A stretch of 10,332 bases of DNA, from assembly GCA_030039915.1 (NCBI GenBank), contig JASHUP010000176.1, positions 1 through 10,332 of the forward strand, in the 5' to 3' direction. Shown here one piece after another: positions 1 through 6,842 of the stretch (positions within the stretch are counted from its first letter, which is position 1; every line of letters starts with the position of its first letter). A model generated the notes under the pieces. The model was not told the origin of the DNA. It ran no database searches and saw only the letters and a program-made list of their open reading frames with translations. The position numbers were made by a program, and so were the translations under genes. The stretch comes from Thermoplasmata archaeon. GTDB lineage: Archaea > Thermoplasmatota > Thermoplasmata > UBA184.

Positions 1-723
1 TTCGCCCTTCAGCACCCTCTGCGGTCGTGGCATTTTCTCCGGGCACCGGCGGCGCTCTCCAAACTGATGGGCGGGAAGGCGACTTCTCGAGAGCTCCATC
101 AGTGGATCGGCGAAGCCGGGGCCATCACCCGCGAGATACAGCGGCGCTTACGCGAAGCGGCGTGGGAACCCGGGAGATTTCCCGGCGCCACCGCGACCCA
201 GGACCGCGGACCGGTCCTCTACGCCATCACCCGAGCGCTTCGACCGGAGGTCGTGCTCGAGACGGGGGTCGCGAATGGTTCGTCCACGTACTACTTTCTG
301 GCCGCCATCAGGGCGAACGGGAGCGGGATGCTCCACTCGATCGACCTTCCGCCGGGCCAGGATCTCAACTCAGAGTATCGGAGGGCCGACGCCATCGATG
401 TCGCAAAGGGTCAGGAGCCCGGTTGGCTCGTCCCCGAGGAGCTCCGACCCCACTGGCAGTTCCACCTGGGCGATACTCGCCTGGTCCTGCCGAAGGTCCT
501 GGCATCGATACCGGCCCTCGGCTTGTTTTTCCACGACAGCGAGCACACGTACGAAGCGATGAGCTTCGAGTACGAGAACGCATGGCCGCGATTGAACCCC
601 GGGGCGATCCTCGGGTCCGATGACATCGGATTCAATCGTGCGTTCTTCGATTTCGTGAAGAACCACCGGACGCCGAAGGTGCTCGTGGGGGGGTTCGGGT
701 TCACTCGCAAGCCGTCCGCGTGA
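1..723 (+). CDS. Class I SAM-dependent methyltransferase (Methyltransf_24-like), 5'-partial
   Basis: Predicted to transfer a methyl group from S-adenosylmethionine to an unknown acceptor, possibly a sugar given the two glycosyltransferases downstream. Numbering from the ATG at base 67, the SAM-binding glycine-rich loop is at residues 62-76 (VVLETGVANGSSTYY), the acidic end of the second strand is SID at 91-93, and FHDSEH (155-160) followed by GSDD (183-186) matches the metal or active-site region of Methyltransf_24-type enzymes. The frame has no stop between the left edge and base 67, the upstream codons read like ordinary protein, and no Shine-Dalgarno precedes the ATG. The real start therefore probably lies outside the window, with base 67 as an internal alternative (218 aa). 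The stop is TGA at 721-723. The fold call is firm; the substrate is unknown. Confidence 0.8.
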   Translation, partial: FALQHPLRSWHFLRAPAALSKLMGGKATSRELHQWIGEAGAITREIQRRLREAAWEPGRFPGATATQDRGPVLYAITRALRPEVVLETGVANGSSTYYFLAAIRANGSGMLHSIDLPPGQDLNSEYRRADAIDVAKGQEPGWLVPEELRPHWQFHLGDTRLVLPKVLASIPALGLFFHDSEHTYEAMSFEYENAWPRLNPGAILGSDDIGFNRAFFDFVKNHRTPKVLVGGFGFTRKPSA

Positions 724-860
724 GTGCTCAATCTCGGGCCGCCGAGGTCGTGTCGATATCCTGACGGTGGGGGCTGGCGAGGCGGATCGGCGACGGCGTC
801 ACGCGGTCTTGTTGACCCCTTCGTCGCGGCCCGACCCCAAGGCGAACCGGCTCTCTATCG

Positions 861-1802
861 TCACTTCCGACCGATAATCGGAGGTTCGACGCGGACGTAC
901 TCTCCCCACCGTTGACTGGCGTGCTCTAGATACCCCCATTCGTCGTCCGTGAGGAGCAGTCGAGGAAGAGGACCCTCGACGCCGAGAGCGCGCCAGTCCC
1001 CGCGCAGGAGGGAGTCAAGGATGGCCTCACGGAAGTACAAGTAATTGTTCCGGTCCAGAACGAAGGGCCGGATCGGACGGAGCCGCGCCCCGGCCGCCGT
1101 GAGAGTAAAGAACACGCGCAGGGCGAACCGCCGGGCGGCCGGCTTTCGGCGGTTGAAGGCCATCAGATCGCGCACTCGATAGTTCGAACCGATGAGCTGG
1201 TCGCGCTGGACGGCGTAGATGCGTCGTAGGCGGGCGAAGGACGACCCTCCGACATAGCGCATCTGCCGGTCGAAGGCCGTGAGCGAGCGGGACTGGGAGA
1301 CGGCGAGAGGCATGGGGTAGGCCAGCAGGCCGGAGCGCGCGACCACGCGGGCATAGAGGTCGATGTCTTCGCCGCCGATCAGGTCCCGCCAGCCGCCGGC
1401 CGCGACGACGGTCTCCCGGGGCAGTGCGCAGATCTCGGAGAAGAGCATGCGCCCGGTGCCGAGGCGCAGATACGCTCGAAGTATGGCGGCATAGGCGGCG
1501 TCGTACTCGATACTCGTATCGAACGGGACGATCGTACTCCCCGAACTCGCCTCGAAGGCCCTCCGGCGACCGTATCCACGGTTCCGCTCAGTGTGGGTGA
1601 CGAGCCGGAATTCAGGGCTCGAGCGGGCGCGTTCTTCGAGCATCGTCCGGGCTCCGTCGTGACTCGGCCCGTCGGCCACGACCACCTCGAACGGCACTCC
1701 GAGCGCGGCCGCCATTGTGGACACGCTCTGAAGGGAGGCGGGAAGGCGGTCGACGGTGTTGAGGTTGGTCGCACAGAAGGAAACCCGGACGGCCTCGCCC
1801 AT
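861..1802 (-). CDS. Glycosyltransferase family 2 protein
   Basis: A 313-residue GT-A fold glycosyltransferase, likely using a nucleotide-activated sugar to build a surface glycan or glycolipid. The first strand is VRVSFCATNLN (residues 5-15), followed by ADGPSHDGA (43-51), the counterpart of the usual D-G-S-x-D-G-T turn. The DxD region reads PFDTS (93-97), so only its first Asp is obvious. GGEDIDLY (143-150) is the conserved acceptor-side ED motif and supports an active enzyme. No clear transmembrane segment is seen. I chose the ATG at 1802, which puts the first strand directly at the N terminus; an in-frame TTG at 1835 would add 11 residues but has no well-spaced ribosome site. It is divergent from the next GT2 gene and convergent with the methyltransferase. 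Family is confident; donor and acceptor are unknown. Confidence 0.85.
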   Translation of the reverse strand: MGEAVRVSFCATNLNTVDRLPASLQSVSTMAAALGVPFEVVVADGPSHDGARTMLEERARSSPEFRLVTHTERNRGYGRRRAFEASSGSTIVPFDTSIEYDAAYAAILRAYLRLGTGRMLFSEICALPRETVVAAGGWRDLIGGEDIDLYARVVARSGLLAYPMPLAVSQSRSLTAFDRQMRYVGGSSFARLRRIYAVQRDQLIGSNYRVRDLMAFNRRKPAARRFALRVFFTLTAAGARLRPIRPFVLDRNNYLYFREAILDSLLRGDWRALGVEGPLPRLLLTDDEWGYLEHASQRWGEYVRVEPPIIGRK

Positions 1803-1865
1803 CGCAAGCGGGAGTGGCGAGCCGGACGAAATCAACTTGACGGTCGTCGGCCCGCTCCTTCCGGC

Positions 1866-1880
1866 GACATTCTAAAGTGC
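1866..1880. promoter_or_regulatory. Candidate shared TATA region between divergent GT2 genes
   Basis: The short AT-rich core ATTCTAAAG (1870-1878) is the only AT-rich stretch in the 118-base gap between the two glycosyltransferase genes and can be read as a weak TATA box on either strand. On the + strand it lies about 45 bases before the ATG at 1921, which fits a short leader carrying the GGTGGAT ribosome site at 1911-1917. On the minus strand it is about 70 bases before the ATG at 1802. The call rests only on composition and position. Confidence 0.3.
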
Positions 1881-1920
1881 GGGTTGCCCTCGCCGGGCGG
1901 GACTCGCCAAGGTGGATCGG

Positions 1921-2997
1921 ATGACGACGGCTCGTCAGGACGCGCACGCGGCATCGCCGAGCCCATCGCCGTTCCTCTCCGTCGTGGTCACGGCATACCG
2001 GCGTCGGCAGTACCTGCTCGAGGCCGTCCGCTCGGTGGTCGCGAACTCGATCGACCCCACGACCTACGAGATCGTCGTAGTGAAGGACTTCTCGGACCCC
2101 GACACCGACGCAGAACTCCTCCGTCTCGGCCCTCAAGTCCGCCTCGTCACCGTGGACCTCCCCCGCCTGGGGGATTCCCTGGCACGGGGAATCGAGGAAT
2201 CCCGTGGCGAGGTCCTCGTCTTCCTGGAGGATGACGACCGGTTCCTGCCCAACAAGCTCGGCTCGGTCGACGCGACGTTCCGGGGGGACCCGACGCTCGG
2301 ATTCCTTCGGAACGCCTACCGGGCCATCGATGCCGAAGGACGACCCGTGGAGGCCTGGGAGAGGTTCCGTCCCGTTCCTCCCACCGGCCGGTCGATCGAC
2401 CCGCGTGCGTCGGTCGGGGACGAGATGAGCTGGGTCTTCCGGTTCTCCCCGAACGTCAACGTAAGTACGATGGCGATGCGGGCGGACGTCGTCCGCCCCT
2501 GGCTCAACGACTTGCGATCGGTCACGGCGGCCCTCGACTCGTTCCTGTTCACGACTGCGCTGGTCTCCGACCGAACGTTGCGGATCGAGTCCGAACGCCG
2601 GAACGAGTACCGCGTGCATGCCAGCCTGAGTCATTCCGCCATCGGAGACTCTCGCGGAGATCTCGACCTTCGTGACACGGCGCGTTCCCTCCCCACGGCC
2701 CGGCTGATGACCCGTCTCGCTCGTCAGCGTCCCGGTCACCCACTCGCCGAGCGGTTCGCTCGGGCCGTCGAGCTGGAGGTCGAGGTCACGGTCTTCCTCC
2801 TCGACCCGGCCGTTACGCTCGGACCGGACGAGTGGCTCGCGTTCCTACGCTCGGCCCTCATCCGACGTCAGCGGTACCTCCTCGTGCCCTGGGCGTACTG
2901 TCTCTATCGGTGGATCTCCCCCCGCCGGGCGGTCGACGCGTACCGCCGTCGACGGTCGCGGACGCTCCGCCTGGCCGCGGGCACGCCGTCATCCTAA
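1921..2997 (+). CDS. Glycosyltransferase family 2 protein
   Basis: A 358-residue GT2 enzyme expected to add a sugar to a glycan or lipid carrier at the cytoplasmic side of the membrane. Visible features are the first nucleotide-binding strand SVVVTAYRRRQYLLEAV (20-36), IVVVKDFSDPDTD (51-63) in place of the usual D-G-S turn, and VLVFLEDDDRF (98-108), whose acidic DDD (104-106) is the metal-binding DxD equivalent. NEYRVH (228-233) resembles the end of many GT2 domains. The C-terminal third is helical, with an aromatic stretch YLLVPWAYCLYRWI (319-332) that may associate with the membrane, followed by an Arg-rich end. The start is the ATG at 1921, preceded by GGTGGAT at 1911-1917 as a ribosome site; a GTG at 1912 is in frame but would overlap it. 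It may work with the divergent GT2 and the methyltransferase. Confidence 0.87.
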   Translation: MTTARQDAHAASPSPSPFLSVVVTAYRRRQYLLEAVRSVVANSIDPTTYEIVVVKDFSDPDTDAELLRLGPQVRLVTVDLPRLGDSLARGIEESRGEVLVFLEDDDRFLPNKLGSVDATFRGDPTLGFLRNAYRAIDAEGRPVEAWERFRPVPPTGRSIDPRASVGDEMSWVFRFSPNVNVSTMAMRADVVRPWLNDLRSVTAALDSFLFTTALVSDRTLRIESERRNEYRVHASLSHSAIGDSRGDLDLRDTARSLPTARLMTRLARQRPGHPLAERFARAVELEVEVTVFLLDPAVTLGPDEWLAFLRSALIRRQRYLLVPWAYCLYRWISPRRAVDAYRRRRSRTLRLAAGTPSS

Positions 2998-3062
2998 CCC
3001 GGGAGCGAGGTCCGGCCTCCGCCGGGAAGCCTCTTCCGCGTGGAGGGATGCCCCTTGGACGC

Positions 3063-3896
3063 ATGGAATCGGACCCCCACGACGAACGGAGCGCCGGGTC
3101 GCCGTCGATCGGGCGAACCCCTCGCGTTCACGCGGCCCTGCTCATGTGCGAGAACTGCGGTGAGGAGACCCCGCATCGAATCCTCCGCATGGCGCCGATC
3201 CGGGCGCGCTCGACGGGCCACCTTTCCGGAACCGCTCGGTGCCGCAAATGCGAATGGACCCATCGATTCGAGTTCATCGCCCCTTCCACGGTCGAGGTAG
3301 CCGAGGTCGTGTCCGAGGGCCCTCGTTCGATTCACCGGCGAGTGGCGCTTCCTGCGGGCGAACCCATCGAGGTCGGGTCGTCTGTACGGGACCGCGACGG
3401 ATCCCTCACGGTCGAGCGAATCGATTCGCGGACGGGCCGGTCCCTTCACTCCGCAAAGCCGGAGGAAATCGGCACGATCTGGCTCACCCGAAACGTGGGG
3501 GCTGTCGTCCCGGTCTCGGTCATCGAGGGCGCGCGGACATGGACCGACCGGCTGACCGTACCTCCGACCTCGTGGCTGGGGGTCGGCGATGCCGTGAGCG
3601 TCCGATCCACTCCGCTACGGATCGTCGGTCTGCGCGCCCGAGGCCGCACGTGGCGCCTTGCCGGGGACGGCTTCGCGGCGTCCGAGATCCAGCGAGTCTA
3701 CGCCCGCCGCGCCGATACCCCTCCCGCCGGAAGGAGGGCCTGGAGCACGGGTCGGGGAAGGCCGACCTCGCGGACCAGAGAAACCTCGACCGCCGACCGT
3801 TCTCCTTCGGGGCCGGGAGTCAGCAGGAAAAGGAGCTTCCCACGGGCTCGCAGGGCGGAGGGCGGAGCCGCCGACCAGAGCGTTTCCCCTTTGTAA
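3063..3896 (+). CDS. HVO_0476-like archaeal zinc-finger protein (COG1326-type) with run-on C terminus
   Basis: A 277-residue protein resembling the small archaeal Zn-finger family COG1326/HVO_0476, whose function is not established. The N-terminal zinc ribbon uses C29/C32 (CENC) and C60/C63 (CRKC). A beta-rich region follows (about 75-211) containing EEIGTIWLTRN (134-144) and ending in IQRVYARR (209-216), where I would expect the conserved domain to end. The remaining ~61 residues are Arg/Ser/Pro-rich, low complexity, and lie wholly antisense to the 3' end of the NEMF gene. They may be stop-codon run-on rather than a functional tail. The start is uncertain: ATGs at 3048, 3063 and 3144 are in frame. 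GGAGG at 3042-3046 abuts the first and is rather far from the second; I took 3063. Family membership is recognised from pattern only. Confidence 0.75.
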   Translation: MESDPHDERSAGSPSIGRTPRVHAALLMCENCGEETPHRILRMAPIRARSTGHLSGTARCRKCEWTHRFEFIAPSTVEVAEVVSEGPRSIHRRVALPAGEPIEVGSSVRDRDGSLTVERIDSRTGRSLHSAKPEEIGTIWLTRNVGAVVPVSVIEGARTWTDRLTVPPTSWLGVGDAVSVRSTPLRIVGLRARGRTWRLAGDGFAASEIQRVYARRADTPPAGRRAWSTGRGRPTSRTRETSTADRSPSGPGVSRKRSFPRARRAEGGAADQSVSPL

Positions 3897-5608
3897 TCCA
3901 CCGTCCCAAGCCCGATCTCGAGCGGAAGGTCGCGGAGCACGTGCTTCGTGCCGTGGATTACCCAGGCACCGCGGGCGACGAACTCTCCGCTCGCCGCCTG
4001 CTTGGAGACCTTGTCGGCCTCGACCCAGAACGCCTCTGCGGAGGCGAGGCCAGCCCTCCACGCCTTCGAGAATGCGACCGCCCACTGCGCGGCCTCTCGC
4101 AGGGTCGTCTCGCCCAAGGGAGGTTCGCCGGGGGCCGCGTGCTTGACGACGACGCTCGCCGCACCGTGAAGGTCCGCGTGGACGTAGAAGTCGCCTTCCT
4201 TCAGATTTCGCCGAACGACCAGGTCGTTCGACGAGGCGTCCCGGCCCGCGATCACGATGCCTCCTTCGGAACTCATGAACCAACGATACCGCTCGAACCA
4301 CGCGATACGTCGGCGGTGGGCGGTGTCCGTGGCGCGCGACGGTTGCAGAGGCTCAGAAGGCGGTGTCGACCGCGCGGCCGCCAGTTTCGCTTCGGCCTCC
4401 GCGATCGCCCCCATCGCGCCCGTGCGCTTCGCCTGGGCGCGTTTCGCCTCCTCGAAGAGACGTTGCGCGGCGACGCGCGGCGACTCGCCCAAGCGCAACG
4501 GGACCGTCCGGTCGCCCAGCCGGACCTCGATGGTAGACCCCTTCGCTTCGGATCCGCTGGTGGCCGTCAGAGCGGCTTCCGCCGCGGAGAAGTGGTCGAA
4601 GATGGCGGTCGCATCGGCCTTGAGACCCTCGATCCGGACCTCGAGCTCGACCACCGAGGCCCGTTGGCGCTCGAGTTGGTGCTCGAGGTCCTTCACCGTC
4701 CGGGAGCGATGTTCTTCTTCTGCCGAGGGGGGGGCGGAGACGAGCGTCGGGAAATACTCGACGGCGGCCGCCGAAAAAGTGGGCCGAACGATCTCCTCCA
4801 CTTCGGCCCATCCGGACCAGCGACGCGACCGATAGGGGGTCGCATCCACCGCGACGCCCGAACGAAGGTAGAGGAAGCCGGAGGGGTGGTCCCCCACCTC
4901 GAGCATCAGGTTCTGGAGCACGCGGTGCAACTCGGGGCCGACGCGGCCGGCGTTCGACGAGGCCGGCGCGGCGCCATCCCAGCCCCCGCGGGCGATGACC
5001 TCTTCGGCGAGCGGTCCGCCGAGTGCCAGCCGCGCGGCGAGGGTGCTCGCAAGGTCCGTTCTCGACCGCGTGAGCTCGGCCTCGATCTCCGCAACGCCGA
5101 CGGTCCAAGGGTCCGTGCGGACCGGGGGTCGCGCGTACTCGGCTCCGATGGACACCGTGCGGTGGGCCCAGCGTCGGGGATGCGCCACGGCGACAATCTT
5201 CGGGCCTCGGGCGACCACCAGGTTTCCGGAGCCGAACATCTCGAGCGCGAGTAAGATGGGGTCCGGCTCGTCCGAACGTCGAAAGATGAGCTCGAGGAAA
5301 CGCTCTCCCCCCGGATTCGGAACGGACTCGAGCACGGCTCCTTCGAGGAGGCGACGCAGCTCGCGCGCGAAGGGGGAGAGCTCCTCCCCGTGCGTGCTCG
5401 TCTCACCGAGATAGGCGGCGTAGCGGCCCGGCACGAGGAGAAGCTCTCTCCGTCCCTCCCGCGGCACTCGGAAGGTGACCGACCACCCGCCTCTCGGCAG
5501 GTCGAAGGCCTTGTCGACGCGAGCGCGCGACGTGGCCCGAAGTTCGTGGACCAGCGCGAGGGTGTCGAGCGAGGTGAACCGGTCCTTCGGAGTCGGAACG
5601 CCCGCCAT
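3698..5608 (-). CDS. NEMF/Rqc2/RqcH-type ribosome quality control protein (NFACT family)
   Basis: A 636-residue NFACT protein. Known family members bind the 60S/50S subunit with an obstructed peptidyl-tRNA and, in eukaryotes and bacteria, direct C-terminal tailing of the stalled chain. NFACT-N spans about 12-290, beginning TSLDTLALVHEL (12-23) with the conserved Asp at 15; a helix-hairpin-helix-like region lies about 170-240. Coiled coil is likely at 300-345 and 378-415. The NFACT-R (DUF814) domain starts around 437: WFERYRWFMSSEGG (437-450), GGIVIAGRDASSND (449-462), then DFYVHADLHGAASVVVKH (473-490), very typical of the family. At the second RQC-critical site the usual D-R pair appears as E102-R103 (GGERFLEL). 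The ATG at 5608 matches the normal N terminus; in-frame ATGs at 5653 and 5683 would add unrelated residues. It is divergent from the ACAD-like gene and its 3' end overlaps the zinc-finger gene. Confidence 0.92.
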   Translation of the reverse strand: MAGVPTPKDRFTSLDTLALVHELRATSRARVDKAFDLPRGGWSVTFRVPREGRRELLLVPGRYAAYLGETSTHGEELSPFARELRRLLEGAVLESVPNPGGERFLELIFRRSDEPDPILLALEMFGSGNLVVARGPKIVAVAHPRRWAHRTVSIGAEYARPPVRTDPWTVGVAEIEAELTRSRTDLASTLAARLALGGPLAEEVIARGGWDGAAPASSNAGRVGPELHRVLQNLMLEVGDHPSGFLYLRSGVAVDATPYRSRRWSGWAEVEEIVRPTFSAAAVEYFPTLVSAPPSAEEEHRSRTVKDLEHQLERQRASVVELEVRIEGLKADATAIFDHFSAAEAALTATSGSEAKGSTIEVRLGDRTVPLRLGESPRVAAQRLFEEAKRAQAKRTGAMGAIAEAEAKLAAARSTPPSEPLQPSRATDTAHRRRIAWFERYRWFMSSEGGIVIAGRDASSNDLVVRRNLKEGDFYVHADLHGAASVVVKHAAPGEPPLGETTLREAAQWAVAFSKAWRAGLASAEAFWVEADKVSKQAASGEFVARGAWVIHGTKHVLRDLPLEIGLGTVDYKGETLWSAAPPSALRARGKLLFLLTPGPEGERSAVEVSLVREVGLPRPVLQALLPAGGVSARRA

Positions 5609-5649
5609 TGCCGAGAACCCCCCGGACCGGAGGCGCCACCCGCCGCCAC

Positions 5650-5660
5650 GCATTAAGAGT
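5650..5660. promoter_or_regulatory. Candidate TATA box, divergent NEMF / ACAD-like promoter
   Basis: GCATTAAGAG (5650-5659) is the only AT-rich run in the 73-base gap. On the + strand it is centred about 27 bases before the ACAD-like ATG at 5682, the spacing expected if transcription starts at or next to the start codon (leaderless). Read on the minus strand as CTCTTAATGC, it lies about 47 bases before the NEMF ATG at 5608, giving a leader of about 20 bases. No strong Shine-Dalgarno precedes either start. Confidence 0.45.
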
Positions 5661-5681
5661 TCGTCGTGCTCCGGCCGAGCC

Positions 5682-6821
5682 ATGTCGCGCACTCCCCCGG
5701 CCGACGCCACGGCTTGGCGGGAACGGGCTCGGTCGTTCGCCCACCGCGCGGTCGAGCCGCTGGCCCCTCGGATCGACCGGGAAGATCGACTTCCCGGCTC
5801 CCTCGTCCGCGAGCTCGCCGAGGAGGGATTCCTCGGCCTGGGTATCCCGGAGCAGTGGGAGGGCCACGCCGGAGACACGCGGTCCCTATCCGCGGTGCTC
5901 GAGGAATTATCCCGGGCCAGCGCCGCGGTCGGCGTCCTGGTCGCGGTCCATCTGTCGGTCTGCGCCGCGCCGATCCTCACCTGGGGCACCGACGCGCAGC
6001 GTACTCGCTTCCTCGTCCCGCTCGCCCGAGGAGAGCAGGTGGGCGCATTCGGCCTCACGGAACCGAACGCGGGCTCGGACACCGCGAGCCTGCGGACCCG
6101 ATACGTACGGGACGAGTCCGGTTTCCTCCTGAACGGAGCGAAAACGTTCATCTCGAACGCGGCGAGCGCCGGGGTCATCCTGGTGTTCGCGACCTCCGAC
6201 CCCGGCCGGGGGCATCGGGGAATTTCCGCCTTCATCGTTCCTCCAGGAACCGGCGGGTTCTCGGTGGTCCGTCGTCTCGAGAAGCTCGGGCTGCGCGGGA
6301 GCGAGACCACGGAGCTCCTCCTCGAGGACGTCCGTCTTCCCACCGATGCCCTGCTCGGTCGAGAGGGAGAGGGTCTCCACGTCGCCCTCGGAGCGCTGCA
6401 GGGAGGCCGCATCGGAATCGCGAGCTGCGCCCTCGGCGTCGCCGACGCCGCGTTCGAGGAGATGCGGCGATCGGTCGCGGCCGACGATGCCGATTGGAAG
6501 CGGACCCTCCTCGCCCGCGCGTTCGTCGAGCTCTCCGCCGCGCGCGCCCTGGTGACGCAGGCGGCAGCGGCGAAGGACGCGGGCGCCCCCTACGAGGACG
6601 ACGCTTCGGTCGCGAAGCTCGTGGCTTCCCGGGCCGCCGTGGCGATCGCTTCCGTCGGTGTGGACGTCGCCGGCGCTGCGGGAGCGATCTCGGGCGCGAC
6701 CGCCGAACGGCTCCTGCGCGACGCGCGCGTCTTCCCGATCGTCGAGGGAACGACGGAAATCCAGGAGATGATCCTCGCTCGGAGCCTGCTCGCTCCCGAC
6801 CGCGGACGAAACCCTTTGTAG
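5682..6821 (+). CDS. Acyl-CoA dehydrogenase-like flavoprotein, divergent
   Basis: A 379-residue member of the acyl-CoA dehydrogenase family, which oxidises acyl-CoA to 2-enoyl-CoA using FAD and passes electrons to ETF. The N-terminal helical domain is about 1-115. The flavin and substrate signature FGLTEPNAGSD is at 123-133, NGAKTFISNA at 151-160, and LGLRGSETTELLLEDVRLP (202-220) ends the beta domain. The C-terminal helical domain carries IVEGTTEIQ (353-361), with E355 at the catalytic-base position of medium- and short-chain enzymes. Two normal features are missing: the RxxFG...Q segment after the GRIGIA helix is replaced by a shorter unrelated stretch (about 261-286), and the GG-Y-G-Y loop reads AGAAGAIS (330-337). 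FAD binding or quaternary structure may therefore differ. The start is the ATG at 5682. The helicase gene follows 21 bases after the stop, so co-transcription is possible. Confidence 0.85.
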   Translation: MSRTPPADATAWRERARSFAHRAVEPLAPRIDREDRLPGSLVRELAEEGFLGLGIPEQWEGHAGDTRSLSAVLEELSRASAAVGVLVAVHLSVCAAPILTWGTDAQRTRFLVPLARGEQVGAFGLTEPNAGSDTASLRTRYVRDESGFLLNGAKTFISNAASAGVILVFATSDPGRGHRGISAFIVPPGTGGFSVVRRLEKLGLRGSETTELLLEDVRLPTDALLGREGEGLHVALGALQGGRIGIASCALGVADAAFEEMRRSVAADDADWKRTLLARAFVELSAARALVTQAAAAKDAGAPYEDDASVAKLVASRAAVAIASVGVDVAGAAGAISGATAERLLRDARVFPIVEGTTEIQEMILARSLLAPDRGRNPL

Positions 6822-6842
6822 CGAACCGGACTCCGAGCGTCG

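Noticed and set aside
724..860. Convergent gap searched for a terminator or small RNA
   Set aside because: No convincing stem with a T-rich tail, no TATA box and no plausible small gene; the one open frame here has no supporting signal.
1612..2739. 375-codon minus-strand open frame across both GT2 genes
   Set aside because: It spans the divergent promoter gap and is antisense or frame-shifted to two recognisable GT2 proteins. The translation shows no motif.
3239..5254. 671-codon open frame on the + strand
   Set aside because: It lies antisense to the clear NEMF gene and within the zinc-finger gene. It is Arg/Gly/Pro-rich without any domain, as expected for a GC-rich antisense shadow.
5609..6412. 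N-terminal extension of the NEMF frame up to an upstream start
   Set aside because: The family N terminus begins at about residue 12 after the ATG at 5608. The extension is antisense to the ACAD-like gene and crosses its promoter.
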